From: JAWXCF01 sp034440515
Lineage (GTDB): Bacteria > Bacteroidota > Bacteroidia > CAILMK01
Assembly (NCBI GenBank): GCA_034440515.1
Contig: JAWXCF010000042.1
Span: forward strand, 1 to 14,420
DNA length: 14,420 nt
Reading direction: 5' to 3'
The notes under the pieces are model-generated. The model was given only the letters and a program-made list of their open reading frames with translations, had not been told where the DNA came from and did not search any database. Position numbers and translations under genes: made by a program. Numbering within the stretch: position 1 is the first letter of the stretch; each line of letters opens with the position of its first letter. This document shows, piece by piece, positions 1 through 6,529 of this stretch.

Positions 1-65
1 GCTTAATACATTAACGATGAAGTTCATTATTATAAGAATGATTTAAAAATAACTGTGGCCTTTAA

Positions 66-452
66 ATTTCCTGTAATAGTTGTGAAAATAATGGAAAACC
101 TAACCGGTATAGATATTCCATTTCAGGAATTTCTGATTTAAATAACAAATATTTAAATTGGAGTATAGATTATTTAGATTGTAATGGAAATGAATATGAA
201 TGGCGCAACAGTTTAATATTAGACAGTTTAATTGACGGTACTACAAGATCGTTAGACTACATATTTACAGGGGTGAAGCAGTCAGCTACTTACAAAGTTT
301 CTGTAAGTTCAATAAATGAGGGTGCTAAAATTTTAAAACCTAATGAAAATACCACTTTGCCTTTTGGGATTATAGGTGAACATTATATAAATTCAGGTGA
401 CACTGTAGTAATAATTGATGTTATTAAAAAGGAAAAAACTGAACAAGAATAA
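66..452 (+). pseudogene. 3' part of an unrecognised, probably frameshifted gene (possible lipoprotein)
   Basis: An open frame of 128 codons runs from just after an in-frame TAA at 63-65 to a TAA at 450-452, with no ATG anywhere in it. The only in-frame GTG or TTG codons (273, 357) are far too late to be the start. The translation looks like real protein: it is mixed and polar, with segments such as NWSIDYLDCNGNEYEW, and ends KKEKTEQE. It opens with ISCNSCENNGK, which resembles the lipidated cysteine and spacer of a lipoprotein. A possible start, ATG at 17 reading MKFIIIRMI, lies in another frame, and a third frame (7-138) is also open. I infer that the 5' end is broken by one or more frameshifts, or by sequencing errors. 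I do not recognise the family and propose no function. Confidence 0.35.
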
Positions 453-724
453 ATGCTAGCAAGCCAAAGACGTTCAAGTTTAGCAACAATGTTATTGAGT
501 ATTTTACGAATTTTTAGAGGTTTATGGCGCTAATTGTAGATAAAGAATTATCTAATTAAATATAAAGCTTTCCTTTATATATTGTATCCCTAGTGTATGG
601 ACGTAATGTAGTAAGTCTTTGCATTCAAATTTAAATTAGCTATTAAGCCAAGAACTATAAATAAATACTTGTGCATACTAACCAAATTTACTATAAAAAG
701 CGGGGAATAAATAATAGTAATGTG
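453..724. other. AT-rich non-coding gap upstream of the tig promoter
   Basis: Together with the promoter and leader of tig this makes a 367-base stretch without a convincing gene. It begins with a 26-codon frame (453-533) that starts at an ATG directly abutting, and in the same frame as, the upstream TAA; I do not call it a gene. A weak AT-only hairpin lies at 560-580 (8-bp arms, ATATAAAG and CTTTATAT, 5-base loop). It could end transcription of the upstream gene but lacks GC pairs and a T-tract. No tRNA, riboswitch or long repeat is visible. Confidence 0.5.
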
Positions 725-754
725 TTAACTGCTATAACTACTTTAGTATCTTCG
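725..754 (+). promoter_or_regulatory. Bacteroidetes-type promoter for tig-clpP
   Basis: TATCTTCG at 747-754 closely matches the Bacteroidetes -7 element TAnnTTTG. A weak -33 candidate, TTAAC, sits 18 bases upstream at 725. Transcription would start near 760, giving a leader of about 60 bases before the GTG of tig. This is the best promoter candidate in the left part of the window; the -33 half is poor. Confidence 0.55.
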
Positions 755-819
755 CACCTTATTTCTTAAAAAAATAATTTTAAAATCTTACTGTCAATAG
801 ATAGCAACATAAATTAAAC

Positions 820-2187
820 GTGAAAGTAACATTAGAAAATAGAAGCGGCAACGATGCAACTCTTATAATTAATCTGATAGCAGATGACTATAAGGTAGAG
901 ATGGATAAAATGCTGAAAGACTATGGTAAAAAGATGAATGTGCCAGGATTTAGACCCGGAAAGGCACCCATAGGCCTAGTTAAAAAAATGGTTGGCAGTG
1001 ATGTGAAGAAAGAAGTTGTCGATAAAACTCAACAAGAAGCGCTACAAAGTTTTGTAAAAGATAATGACGTTAAGTTCGTACTTAACCCAATTAGTGATTT
1101 TACAGCTGAGGAAATAGATTGGAATGGTGATGAATTTACGTTTAAGTTTCACGTAGGTATTAGACCTAAAATAAATATTGACATAAAGGCATTAAATGAG
1201 TTGACCCTACTTAGTGTACAAGCAACTGACGATGAATTAGATGCTGAAATTGAAAGTCTTCGTCAACGTGCCGCTAAAGTAGAGGCTGCAGAGGCAATCA
1301 CTGCCGATGAAGAAGGCATTATAATGCTTACGCTAACAGAGTTAGACGATGACAATAATATACTAGAAGGTGGGGTAAGTAGAACTAAAAGATATAGCTA
1401 CACTGAACTACCGGTTAATCTGCAAGAAAAACTGCTGGGTCAACTTAAGGATTTTGAATTGAATATAACAGCAAACGAAGTTTTCACAGCTGAAGAATTA
1501 AAGGAGTTGTTCAATGTAGACGAATTAAGCGCTAAAGACATAGGTACAGTTTCTATAAAAGTAGGTGCTGTAAGTAAGATGGTACTGCCAGAGTTTAATC
1601 AGTCATTTTTTGATCAATATTTAGAGCCAGGTTCTGTAAATGACTTTGACCAATTTAAAGATGCTTGGCGGGGAGTTATGGCAAATTTCTATGAGCAACA
1701 AGCTAGAAATGAATTGGCTAAGAATGTTAGAGAGAAGCTAGTAAATGAGTCCAATATGGAATTGCCCACCGCATTTTTAGATAAGTATTTGTTACTAAGC
1801 TATGAAAAAGAGACAGCAGAAGAACTAGAAGACTATGAGGGTAAGAGGAGTGGTCTAGATGAAGAACTGACTTGGATGCTGATAACTGAAAAAGTGTCAG
1901 AAGAAAACGACATAGAAGTGACAGATGAGGAAATAACTGACTATACAGCTGTAGAACTAGAAAGGCAATTTTGGCAAATGGGTTACACGCAAGGATTAGA
2001 CTCTGAAACGTTGAAAAAGTACGCTAAAGACTATCTAGCTAAGGATAATATGTACAATAGAACTGCATTGGGACTGAGAGATGGCAAGGTGTTTGAAAAC
2101 ATTATCAATCAATTAACACCCAATGTACAGACAGTAAGTGTTAAAGAATTTGATGCAATGAAGGGGCAAAACACCTCTGCTAACTAA
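820..2187 (+). CDS. tig: Trigger factor, ribosome-associated chaperone
   Basis: Trigger factor binds at the ribosomal exit tunnel and shields nascent chains. The N-terminus MKVTLE is typical of the family. The ribosome-binding signature reads GFRPGKAP at residues 43-50, inside an N-terminal domain of about 115 residues. The middle region (roughly 160-255) sits where the FKBP-like domain lies in E. coli, but I cannot find the usual FKBP pocket motifs, so prolyl-isomerase activity is doubtful. The rest, to residue 455, is the helical chaperone body, rich in Glu and Lys. The length is normal for the family. The start is GTG: the frame is closed by a TAG at 802-804 and has no ATG upstream of the conserved N-terminus. 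No Shine-Dalgarno site is visible; the preceding bases are A-rich, as is usual in this phylum. clpP follows after 30 bases, so the two are very likely co-transcribed, linking nascent-chain folding with proteolysis. Confidence 0.96.
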   Translation: MKVTLENRSGNDATLIINLIADDYKVEMDKMLKDYGKKMNVPGFRPGKAPIGLVKKMVGSDVKKEVVDKTQQEALQSFVKDNDVKFVLNPISDFTAEEIDWNGDEFTFKFHVGIRPKINIDIKALNELTLLSVQATDDELDAEIESLRQRAAKVEAAEAITADEEGIIMLTLTELDDDNNILEGGVSRTKRYSYTELPVNLQEKLLGQLKDFELNITANEVFTAEELKELFNVDELSAKDIGTVSIKVGAVSKMVLPEFNQSFFDQYLEPGSVNDFDQFKDAWRGVMANFYEQQARNELAKNVREKLVNESNMELPTAFLDKYLLLSYEKETAEELEDYEGKRSGLDEELTWMLITEKVSEENDIEVTDEEITDYTAVELERQFWQMGYTQGLDSETLKKYAKDYLAKDNMYNRTALGLRDGKVFENIINQLTPNVQTVSVKEFDAMKGQNTSAN

Positions 2188-2217
2188 CATTACTTTAGAA
2201 TCGTTAATACTTAGTAA

Positions 2218-2934
2218 ATGACACGTTTTAATTCAGAATTTGAGAAATATGCAGTATTAGACAGAGGTATATCTTCTGCTACTATGCACAGCTTCAGCAG
2301 CGCCCACGGCAATATTGCTGCAGCAAACAATGTAAACGCATACATTACCCCTACAATTGTAGAGGAGCGTCCTATGAACATAGTGACTATGGATGTATTT
2401 AGCCGATTGATGATGGACAGGATCATATTTTTAGGTGTACCTATTTATGACGATGTTGCTAACATTATTCAGGCGCAACTATTATTTTTAGAATCTACTA
2501 ATCCAGAACGTGACGTTCAAATTTATTTGAATAGTCCAGGGGGTAGCGTATATGCTGGTTTAGGTATATATGACACTATGCAACTTATTAAACCAGATGT
2601 AGCAACTATTTGCACAGGTATGGCAGCCAGTATGGCAGCAGTATTGTTGTGTGCTGGTCAGAAAGGAAAAAGAAGTGCATTGCCACATAGTCGTGTTATG
2701 ATTCACCAACCCCTAGGTGGTGCACAAGGCCAAGCTAGTGATATTGAAATCACTGCACGTGAAATTCTAAAATTGAAAGACGAATTATATACCATCATTT
2801 CTAACCATACTAGCCAAGAAATGGAAAAGGTTGTAAAAGATGGTGACAGAGATTATTGGATGATTGCCGAAGAAGCAAAGGCTTACGGTATGGTTGATGA
2901 GGTATTAGGTAGATCACCTCAAGCTGCAGAATAA
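2218..2934 (+). CDS. clpP: ATP-dependent Clp protease, proteolytic subunit ClpP
   Basis: This is the serine peptidase that forms a double-heptamer barrel and degrades substrates unfolded by ClpX or another Clp ATPase in the cytosol. The catalytic triad is visible: Ser138 in GMAASMA, His163 in MIHQPLGG and Asp212 in DRDYWM. The oxyanion and substrate strand NSPGGSV is at 105-111. At 238 residues it is longer than the E. coli enzyme because about 45 residues precede the conserved ITPTIVEE stretch. These are low-complexity (Ser, Ala and Asn rich) and are probably a cleaved propeptide or a late start. A later start is possible, for example Met23 or Met53, though Met53 would remove conserved sequence. 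It is the second gene after tig and is closed by a strong terminator, so clpX is not in the same simple transcript. Confidence 0.97.
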   Translation: MTRFNSEFEKYAVLDRGISSATMHSFSSAHGNIAAANNVNAYITPTIVEERPMNIVTMDVFSRLMMDRIIFLGVPIYDDVANIIQAQLLFLESTNPERDVQIYLNSPGGSVYAGLGIYDTMQLIKPDVATICTGMAASMAAVLLCAGQKGKRSALPHSRVMIHQPLGGAQGQASDIEITAREILKLKDELYTIISNHTSQEMEKVVKDGDRDYWMIAEEAKAYGMVDEVLGRSPQAAE

Positions 2935-2958
2935 TTTTATCTTTTTAGTAAATGATAT

Positions 2959-2992
2959 AGCCTTACTAAATTTAGATTTAGTGAGGCTTTTT
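2959..2992 (+). terminator. Rho-independent terminator after clpP
   Basis: Twelve-base arms at 2959-2970 (AGCCTTACTAAA) and 2977-2988 (TTTAGTGAGGCT) pair with one G-U. The loop is six bases, and a run of five T follows directly (2988-2992). It ends the tig-clpP transcript before clpX. Confidence 0.88.
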
Positions 2993-3129
2993 ATATAAAT
3001 AACTTGATTTGATAAACTTGATTTAGGCTTTAGGGTTAAAAATGAAACCTTATATCCCATTTTAATATTAATAAGCTAATTGTCATTCATATTTAGGTTA
3101 ATTATAACCTATCTTAGTATGATTGTTAG

Positions 3130-3144
3130 GGTAGCTAAGCTACC
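3130..3144. repeat. 15-bp perfect palindrome upstream of clpX, possible operator
   Basis: GGTAGCT-A-AGCTACC is a perfect inverted repeat with a single central base. It is the most GC-rich patch in an AT-rich gap and ends 7 bases before the candidate -7 box of clpX, so a bound regulator would lie across the promoter spacer. No T-tract follows, so it is not a terminator. An operator role is inference from position and symmetry only. Confidence 0.45.
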
Positions 3145-3151
3145 AAAATTG

Positions 3152-3159
3152 TAAATTTG
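3152..3159 (+). promoter_or_regulatory. Candidate -7 promoter box for clpX
   Basis: TAAATTTG matches TAnnTTTG exactly and lies 10 bases before the clpX ATG, implying a very short leader. No convincing -33 TTG sits 19-21 bases upstream. An alternative, weaker box (TATCTTAG) is at 3110-3117. A promoter is needed here because a strong terminator separates clpX from clpP. Confidence 0.4.
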
Positions 3160-3169
3160 AAAAAAAATA

Positions 3170-4405
3170 ATGGTGCAGAAAGAAGAGTATTGTTCATTTT
3201 GCTGGCGAACTAAAAAGGAGGCTTTGCTGCTGGTAGAGGGCAAAGACGGTTTTATTTGCGATAAATGTATAGCTGAGGCAGATAAAATTCTGCAAACTGA
3301 AGTAGGTAGGAGGAATAGGGTAGTTACTACTCAAAAAATATTGAAACCTCAGGAAATTAAGGCTTTTTTAGATACCTACATTATCGGGCAAGAAAAGGCT
3401 AAGAAAGTATTAAGTGTGGCTGTTTATAACCACTTTAAGCGTATTGAGCCTTCACAAATAGAAAATATGGAAGATGTTGAGATTGAAAAATCTAACATCT
3501 TATTAGTAGGAGAAACAGGTACTGGTAAAACACTACTAGCCAGAACCATAGCCAAAATATTAGATGTACCATTTTGTATAGCTGATGCAACAGTTATAAC
3601 CGAGGCAGGCTATGTGGGTGAAGACGTTGAAACAATCTTAACCCGTTTATTGCAGTCTGCAAACTATGATGTTGCAGCTGCGGAACGTGGCATAGTCTAT
3701 ATTGATGAGATAGATAAAATAGCTAGAAAGGGCGATAACCCGAGTATAACTAGAGATGTAAGTGGAGAAGGCGTTCAGCAGGCACTACTTAAACTATTAG
3801 AGGGTAGCATAGTTATGGTGCCGCCGCAGGGTGGACGTAAGCACCCAGAGCAACAAATGGTACCCATCAATACCCAGAATATTCTTTTTATTTGCGGGGG
3901 CGCATTTGATGGTATTAGCAAAGTAATTGAGCAAAGACTGAATACGCAACCGTTAGGCTACCGTGCAAAAGACAAAAAAGAGTATTACGATAAGGAGAAT
4001 GTGTTGCAATATATTAATGCACACGACCTTAAGAAATTTGGTTTAATACCAGAGCTTATTGGTCGTATTCCCGTCATTGCGCATTTAGACCCATTGTCTG
4101 TTAATACCTTAAAACTAATATTGACGCAACCTAAAAATGCCATTATCAAGCAATATCAGAAAATGATGAAGCTTGAGAACATTGACTTAATAATAGAAGA
4201 TGGAGTAGTGGACTATTTGGCAGAACAAGCTATTGAGTTAAAGCTAGGTGCAAGGGGCTTACGTACTATGATAGAGCAAATAATGCTAGATGCTATGTAC
4301 GACTTACCAAGTAGTGAGGGCATCACTCATTTTGTATTGGATAAGGTATTTGTTACGCATAAACTTAGCGACGGTAAATTAGACAGATTGAAAGTGGCTA
4401 GCTAA
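3170..4405 (+). CDS. clpX: ATP-dependent Clp protease, ATPase subunit ClpX
   Basis: This is the AAA+ unfoldase that selects substrates and threads them into ClpP. The N-terminal zinc-binding domain has Cys8, Cys11, Cys30 and Cys33. Walker A is GETGTGKT at 114-121, and Walker B is VYIDEID at 176-182. The pore loop GYVG is at 147-150, the RKH loop at 223-225, the arginine finger in ELIGRIP (Arg299), and sensor 2 GARGLR at 360-365. The ClpP-docking tripeptide, IGF in E. coli, aligns with LGY at 262-264. The length of 411 is normal. The ATG start places the zinc domain at the very N-terminus, as expected. It is separated from clpP by a terminator and has its own promoter-like box with a palindrome. 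A shared terminator lies between it and the convergent murI. Confidence 0.97.
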   Translation: MVQKEEYCSFCWRTKKEALLLVEGKDGFICDKCIAEADKILQTEVGRRNRVVTTQKILKPQEIKAFLDTYIIGQEKAKKVLSVAVYNHFKRIEPSQIENMEDVEIEKSNILLVGETGTGKTLLARTIAKILDVPFCIADATVITEAGYVGEDVETILTRLLQSANYDVAAAERGIVYIDEIDKIARKGDNPSITRDVSGEGVQQALLKLLEGSIVMVPPQGGRKHPEQQMVPINTQNILFICGGAFDGISKVIEQRLNTQPLGYRAKDKKEYYDKENVLQYINAHDLKKFGLIPELIGRIPVIAHLDPLSVNTLKLILTQPKNAIIKQYQKMMKLENIDLIIEDGVVDYLAEQAIELKLGARGLRTMIEQIMLDAMYDLPSSEGITHFVLDKVFVTHKLSDGKLDRLKVAS

Positions 4406-4435
4406 TCAGTTTAGTTACACACAAATTTATAATAT

Positions 4436-4471
4436 AAGACTCATTTCGAAAGCTTTTGAGTCTTTTTTTTT
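4436..4471 (+). terminator. Terminator between convergent clpX and murI
   Basis: Eight-base arms AAGACTCA (4436-4443) and TGAGTCTT (4457-4464) flank a 13-base loop, and nine T follow (4463-4471). It terminates clpX efficiently. The T-tract overlaps the murI stop codon. On the - strand the same hairpin is followed only by an A/T-mixed stretch, so it may serve murI weakly as well. Confidence 0.82.
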
Positions 4472-5291
4472 AATCCCAAATAGGAAGATGCTGAAGTTTT
4501 ACATTTTGCCCAAAGAAAAGATGGGTTGTATTTTGAAATGATTGGGTATAATCACTTACATAGAAATGATGATTAGCATTTTCATCACGCACAGGGCTGA
4601 GCAAATTTGCTTTAGTTAAAATATTTTGTGTATAGTCTGCCATTATTTGCATACTATCTAATATCATAACTTCCCGATTGTTCTTTATATAGTATTTCTC
4701 TATCTCCTTCTTGATTAGTGGGTAATGTGTACAAGCAAGCACGAGTGCATCAATATCCTTTAGATAATGACTGTCTAAATAGGCATTAATTATGGTTTGA
4801 CTGATTTTATTATTAAAGAAACCCTCCTCTATCATTGGTGCTAATAGGGGAGTGGCCATAGTCTTAACTTCTAGTTCTGGTGCAGTTCTCTTAAACTTTC
4901 TTAGGAATGCCTTGCTATTTATGGTGGCTTTGGTACCAATTACACCTATTTTTTGGAAACCACCTGTTTTTGAAACATATTCAACTACAGGATCGATTAC
5001 ATTTAATATGTGCAGATCTTTACCAAAATCCTTATTAATGCTAATGTAGGCTGCCGCAGATGCGGAATTGCACGCTATCAATACAGCTTTACAGTTTTTC
5101 TCTAGCAATAATGTCGTGATTTTATGCACGTACGTTTTAAGAGAATCTTTAGACTTGTCCCCGTAAGGTAAATGCGTTGTATCACCAAAGAATATAATCT
5201 GCTCATTAGGTAACAGTTCCGTAATCCCTTTGGCTATTGTCATACCACCTATTCCACTATCTAAAATGCCTATGGGTCTATTGTCAGACAT
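4470..5291 (-). CDS. murI: Glutamate racemase
   Basis: It converts L-glutamate to D-glutamate for peptidoglycan without a cofactor, using two cysteines. Both are visible: Cys74 in ACNSAS and Cys187 in ACTHYP. The N-terminal ILDSGIGG (Asp11, Ser12) and the GDTTHLPYG segment at 36-44 are family hallmarks. At 273 residues the length is normal, and the start sits directly before the conserved N-terminus. It lies downstream of the bamA-ompH cluster but behind a terminator, and an exact TAnnTTTG box lies only 4 bases before its ATG. It is therefore probably a separate, leaderless or nearly leaderless transcript. Aspartate racemase is a related alternative, but the motifs and the cell-wall context favour MurI. 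Confidence 0.95.
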   Translation of the reverse strand: MSDNRPIGILDSGIGGMTIAKGITELLPNEQIIFFGDTTHLPYGDKSKDSLKTYVHKITTLLLEKNCKAVLIACNSASAAAYISINKDFGKDLHILNVIDPVVEYVSKTGGFQKIGVIGTKATINSKAFLRKFKRTAPELEVKTMATPLLAPMIEEGFFNNKISQTIINAYLDSHYLKDIDALVLACTHYPLIKKEIEKYYIKNNREVMILDSMQIMADYTQNILTKANLLSPVRDENANHHFYVSDYTQSFQNTTHLFFGQNVKLQHLPIWD

Positions 5292-5295
5292 AGTT

Positions 5296-5303
5296 CAAAT
5301 GTA
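5296..5303 (-). promoter_or_regulatory. Candidate -7 promoter box for murI
   Basis: Read on the - strand this is TACATTTG, an exact TAnnTTTG, ending 4 bases before the murI ATG. The box sits between the terminator of the ompH genes and murI. No good -33 TTG is seen at the usual distance, so the call rests on the -7 box and on the need for a promoter after the terminator. Confidence 0.45.
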
Positions 5304-5316
5304 GTAGTAGAATAGC

Positions 5317-5356
5317 AAAAATAGAAAAACCCGAAAATGTATTGACATTTCGGGTT
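5317..5356 (-). terminator. Rho-independent terminator after the ompH pair
   Basis: Arms at 5345-5356 and 5328-5340 form a 12-bp GC-containing stem (AACCCGAAATGT on the - strand) with one bulged base and a four-base loop. On the - strand it is followed by TTT, then CTA, then five T. It lies 24 bases beyond the last ompH stop and ends that transcript. Confidence 0.85.
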
Positions 5357-5380
5357 CTATATTTAACATATGTAGTAGCT

Positions 5381-5890
5381 TTACTTTAGGTTCAGTTTCT
5401 TTTTTACCAACGGTAAAATGTCTTCACCCCCATCAAAGTAGAGCATATTTGGACTGCTTGCGTCAAATATGTAGGTAAATTTACCCTCCTTAGCTACATC
5501 AGCTATTGCTTTTTTCACTAGATCATTAATGGGTTTAAATTTCAACTCAGTTTCAGCCTGAATCTCATTTTGAGCATCTTGCTGTAAACCTTGAACCCTA
5601 TCATTCAATTGTTCTATTTCTTTTCTTTTGTCGTTCTTCTTTAGGTCAGACCAATTTCTAGCCTCTGGGGTGCTAGCCTCTGCTACTAGTTTCTGCAGTT
5701 TTGCATCTAAATCTTTTATCATAGTGGCATACTGCGTCTGCATACTGTCTAGGTGTTGCCTTAATTTAGTTACTGCAGGCATAGCCTCTAGTAGGGTTTG
5801 GGTATTAACGTGTCCAAACTTAGTTTGCGCCTGTACTGCTGATGGTAAGCTGAGTATCAAACAGATGATTAAGGCTTTAAATAATTTCAT
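5381..5890 (-). CDS. ompH: Skp/OmpH-family periplasmic chaperone (distal copy)
   Basis: Skp/OmpH proteins are periplasmic holdases that carry unfolded outer-membrane proteins to BamA. A Sec signal peptide spans residues 1-21, with cleavage after VQA. The mature protein begins with the family's FGHVNTQTLLEAMP strand-turn. It continues into a long charged coiled coil (about 43-118) and returns to a short strand-rich tail with FTYIFDASSPNMLYF at 138-152, where the other half of the body domain forms. The length of 169 is typical. It lies 33 bases downstream of its paralogue and is the last gene before a terminator. The pair follows bamA, the expected partner. Substrate specificity relative to the other copy cannot be told from sequence. 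Confidence 0.88.
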   Translation of the reverse strand: MKLFKALIICLILSLPSAVQAQTKFGHVNTQTLLEAMPAVTKLRQHLDSMQTQYATMIKDLDAKLQKLVAEASTPEARNWSDLKKNDKRKEIEQLNDRVQGLQQDAQNEIQAETELKFKPINDLVKKAIADVAKEGKFTYIFDASSPNMLYFDGGEDILPLVKKKLNLK

Positions 5891-5923
5891 TTCTTCTAGT
5901 TATATTTTATTCTATTGCTTAGG

Positions 5924-6454
5924 TTACTTTTTTACTATCCCTAATAATTCCAATACATCGTCACTGCGGTCATATTTACCATTGGTATATAACATTGTTA
6001 CAGCGCCTGCTTTATCTAGTACAAAGTCATAAGAGTTTTCTTTAGCTAATTTTTGAATAGCATCAAAGACTTTGTCCTGAATTGGCTTGATAAGTTGTTG
6101 TCTTTTCTTGAACAATTCCCCATCAGTACCAAATTTTTGTTTCTTAAATTCAGATAAGCTTTTCTCTTTAGAACTTATCTCATCTTCTTTTTTCTTTCTA
6201 TCTGCTTCTGGCAATAGAGCATATTGTGCTTGATATTCTTTATATAGCCTGTCTATCTCTGCAACTCTATTGTCTATTTCTTTCTTCCATTGCTCAGCTT
6301 GATCATCTAATTGTTTTTGAGCAGACTTGTATTCAGGCATTTTATCTAAAATGTACTCCGTATCTACAAAGGCTAGTCTAGCTTGAGCATTAGACAATTG
6401 ACTGATGCCAAGGCAAAATGTCAACAATAAAATAATTTTCTTAATTACAGTCAT
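5924..6454 (-). CDS. ompH: Skp/OmpH-family periplasmic chaperone (bamA-proximal copy)
   Basis: This holdase for outer-membrane protein precursors has a signal peptide at 1-23, cleaved after SNA. The body-domain strand ARLAFVDTEYILDKMP is at 25-40. Two long, highly charged helical stretches follow (about 42-78 and 85-140, the tentacle-like coiled coil), then the return strand YDFVLDKAGAVTMLY at 142-156. The length of 176 is typical. A 75-base gap to bamA contains an exact TAnnTTTG box, so the two ompH genes probably have their own promoter besides any read-through from uppS-bamA. The tandem pair is clearly diverged and is not a recent duplication. Confidence 0.9.
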   Translation of the reverse strand: MTVIKKIILLLTFCLGISQLSNAQARLAFVDTEYILDKMPEYKSAQKQLDDQAEQWKKEIDNRVAEIDRLYKEYQAQYALLPEADRKKKEDEISSKEKSLSEFKKQKFGTDGELFKKRQQLIKPIQDKVFDAIQKLAKENSYDFVLDKAGAVTMLYTNGKYDRSDDVLELLGIVKK

Positions 6455-6513
6455 ATTATTCTTTAATACAGTATAAGTCTAAAAAAACGTGCCAAAGCCG
6501 AGCAGAACAACTG

Positions 6514-6521
6514 CAAATATA
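6514..6521 (-). promoter_or_regulatory. Candidate -7 promoter box for the ompH pair
   Basis: Read on the - strand, TATATTTG followed by C matches TAnnTTTG exactly. It lies 59 bases before the ompH start and just past the bamA stop. No TTG is found at the ideal -33 distance, which there falls inside bamA. Confidence 0.45.
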
Positions 6522-6529
6522 AAAAATGA

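Noticed and set aside
626..690. Two TAAATTTG matches on the - strand upstream of tig
   Set aside because: No leftward gene starts nearby; such 8-mers are expected by chance in AT-rich DNA.
2211..2426. Open - strand frame of 71 codons opposite the clpP leader
   Set aside because: It lies wholly opposite the clpP 5' end, has no promoter or family signal, and is explained by the low-complexity leader.
5628..6032. Open + strand frame of 134 codons across the two ompH genes
   Set aside because: It is antisense to two well-supported signal-peptide proteins, spans their intergenic gap and resembles no family; it is a by-product of their codon pattern.
6480..6529. Possible bamA terminator (GCAG/CTGC hairpin and a later T-run)
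   Set aside because: The stem is only 4 bp and the T-run begins about 15 bases after it, so it does not form a proper intrinsic terminator.
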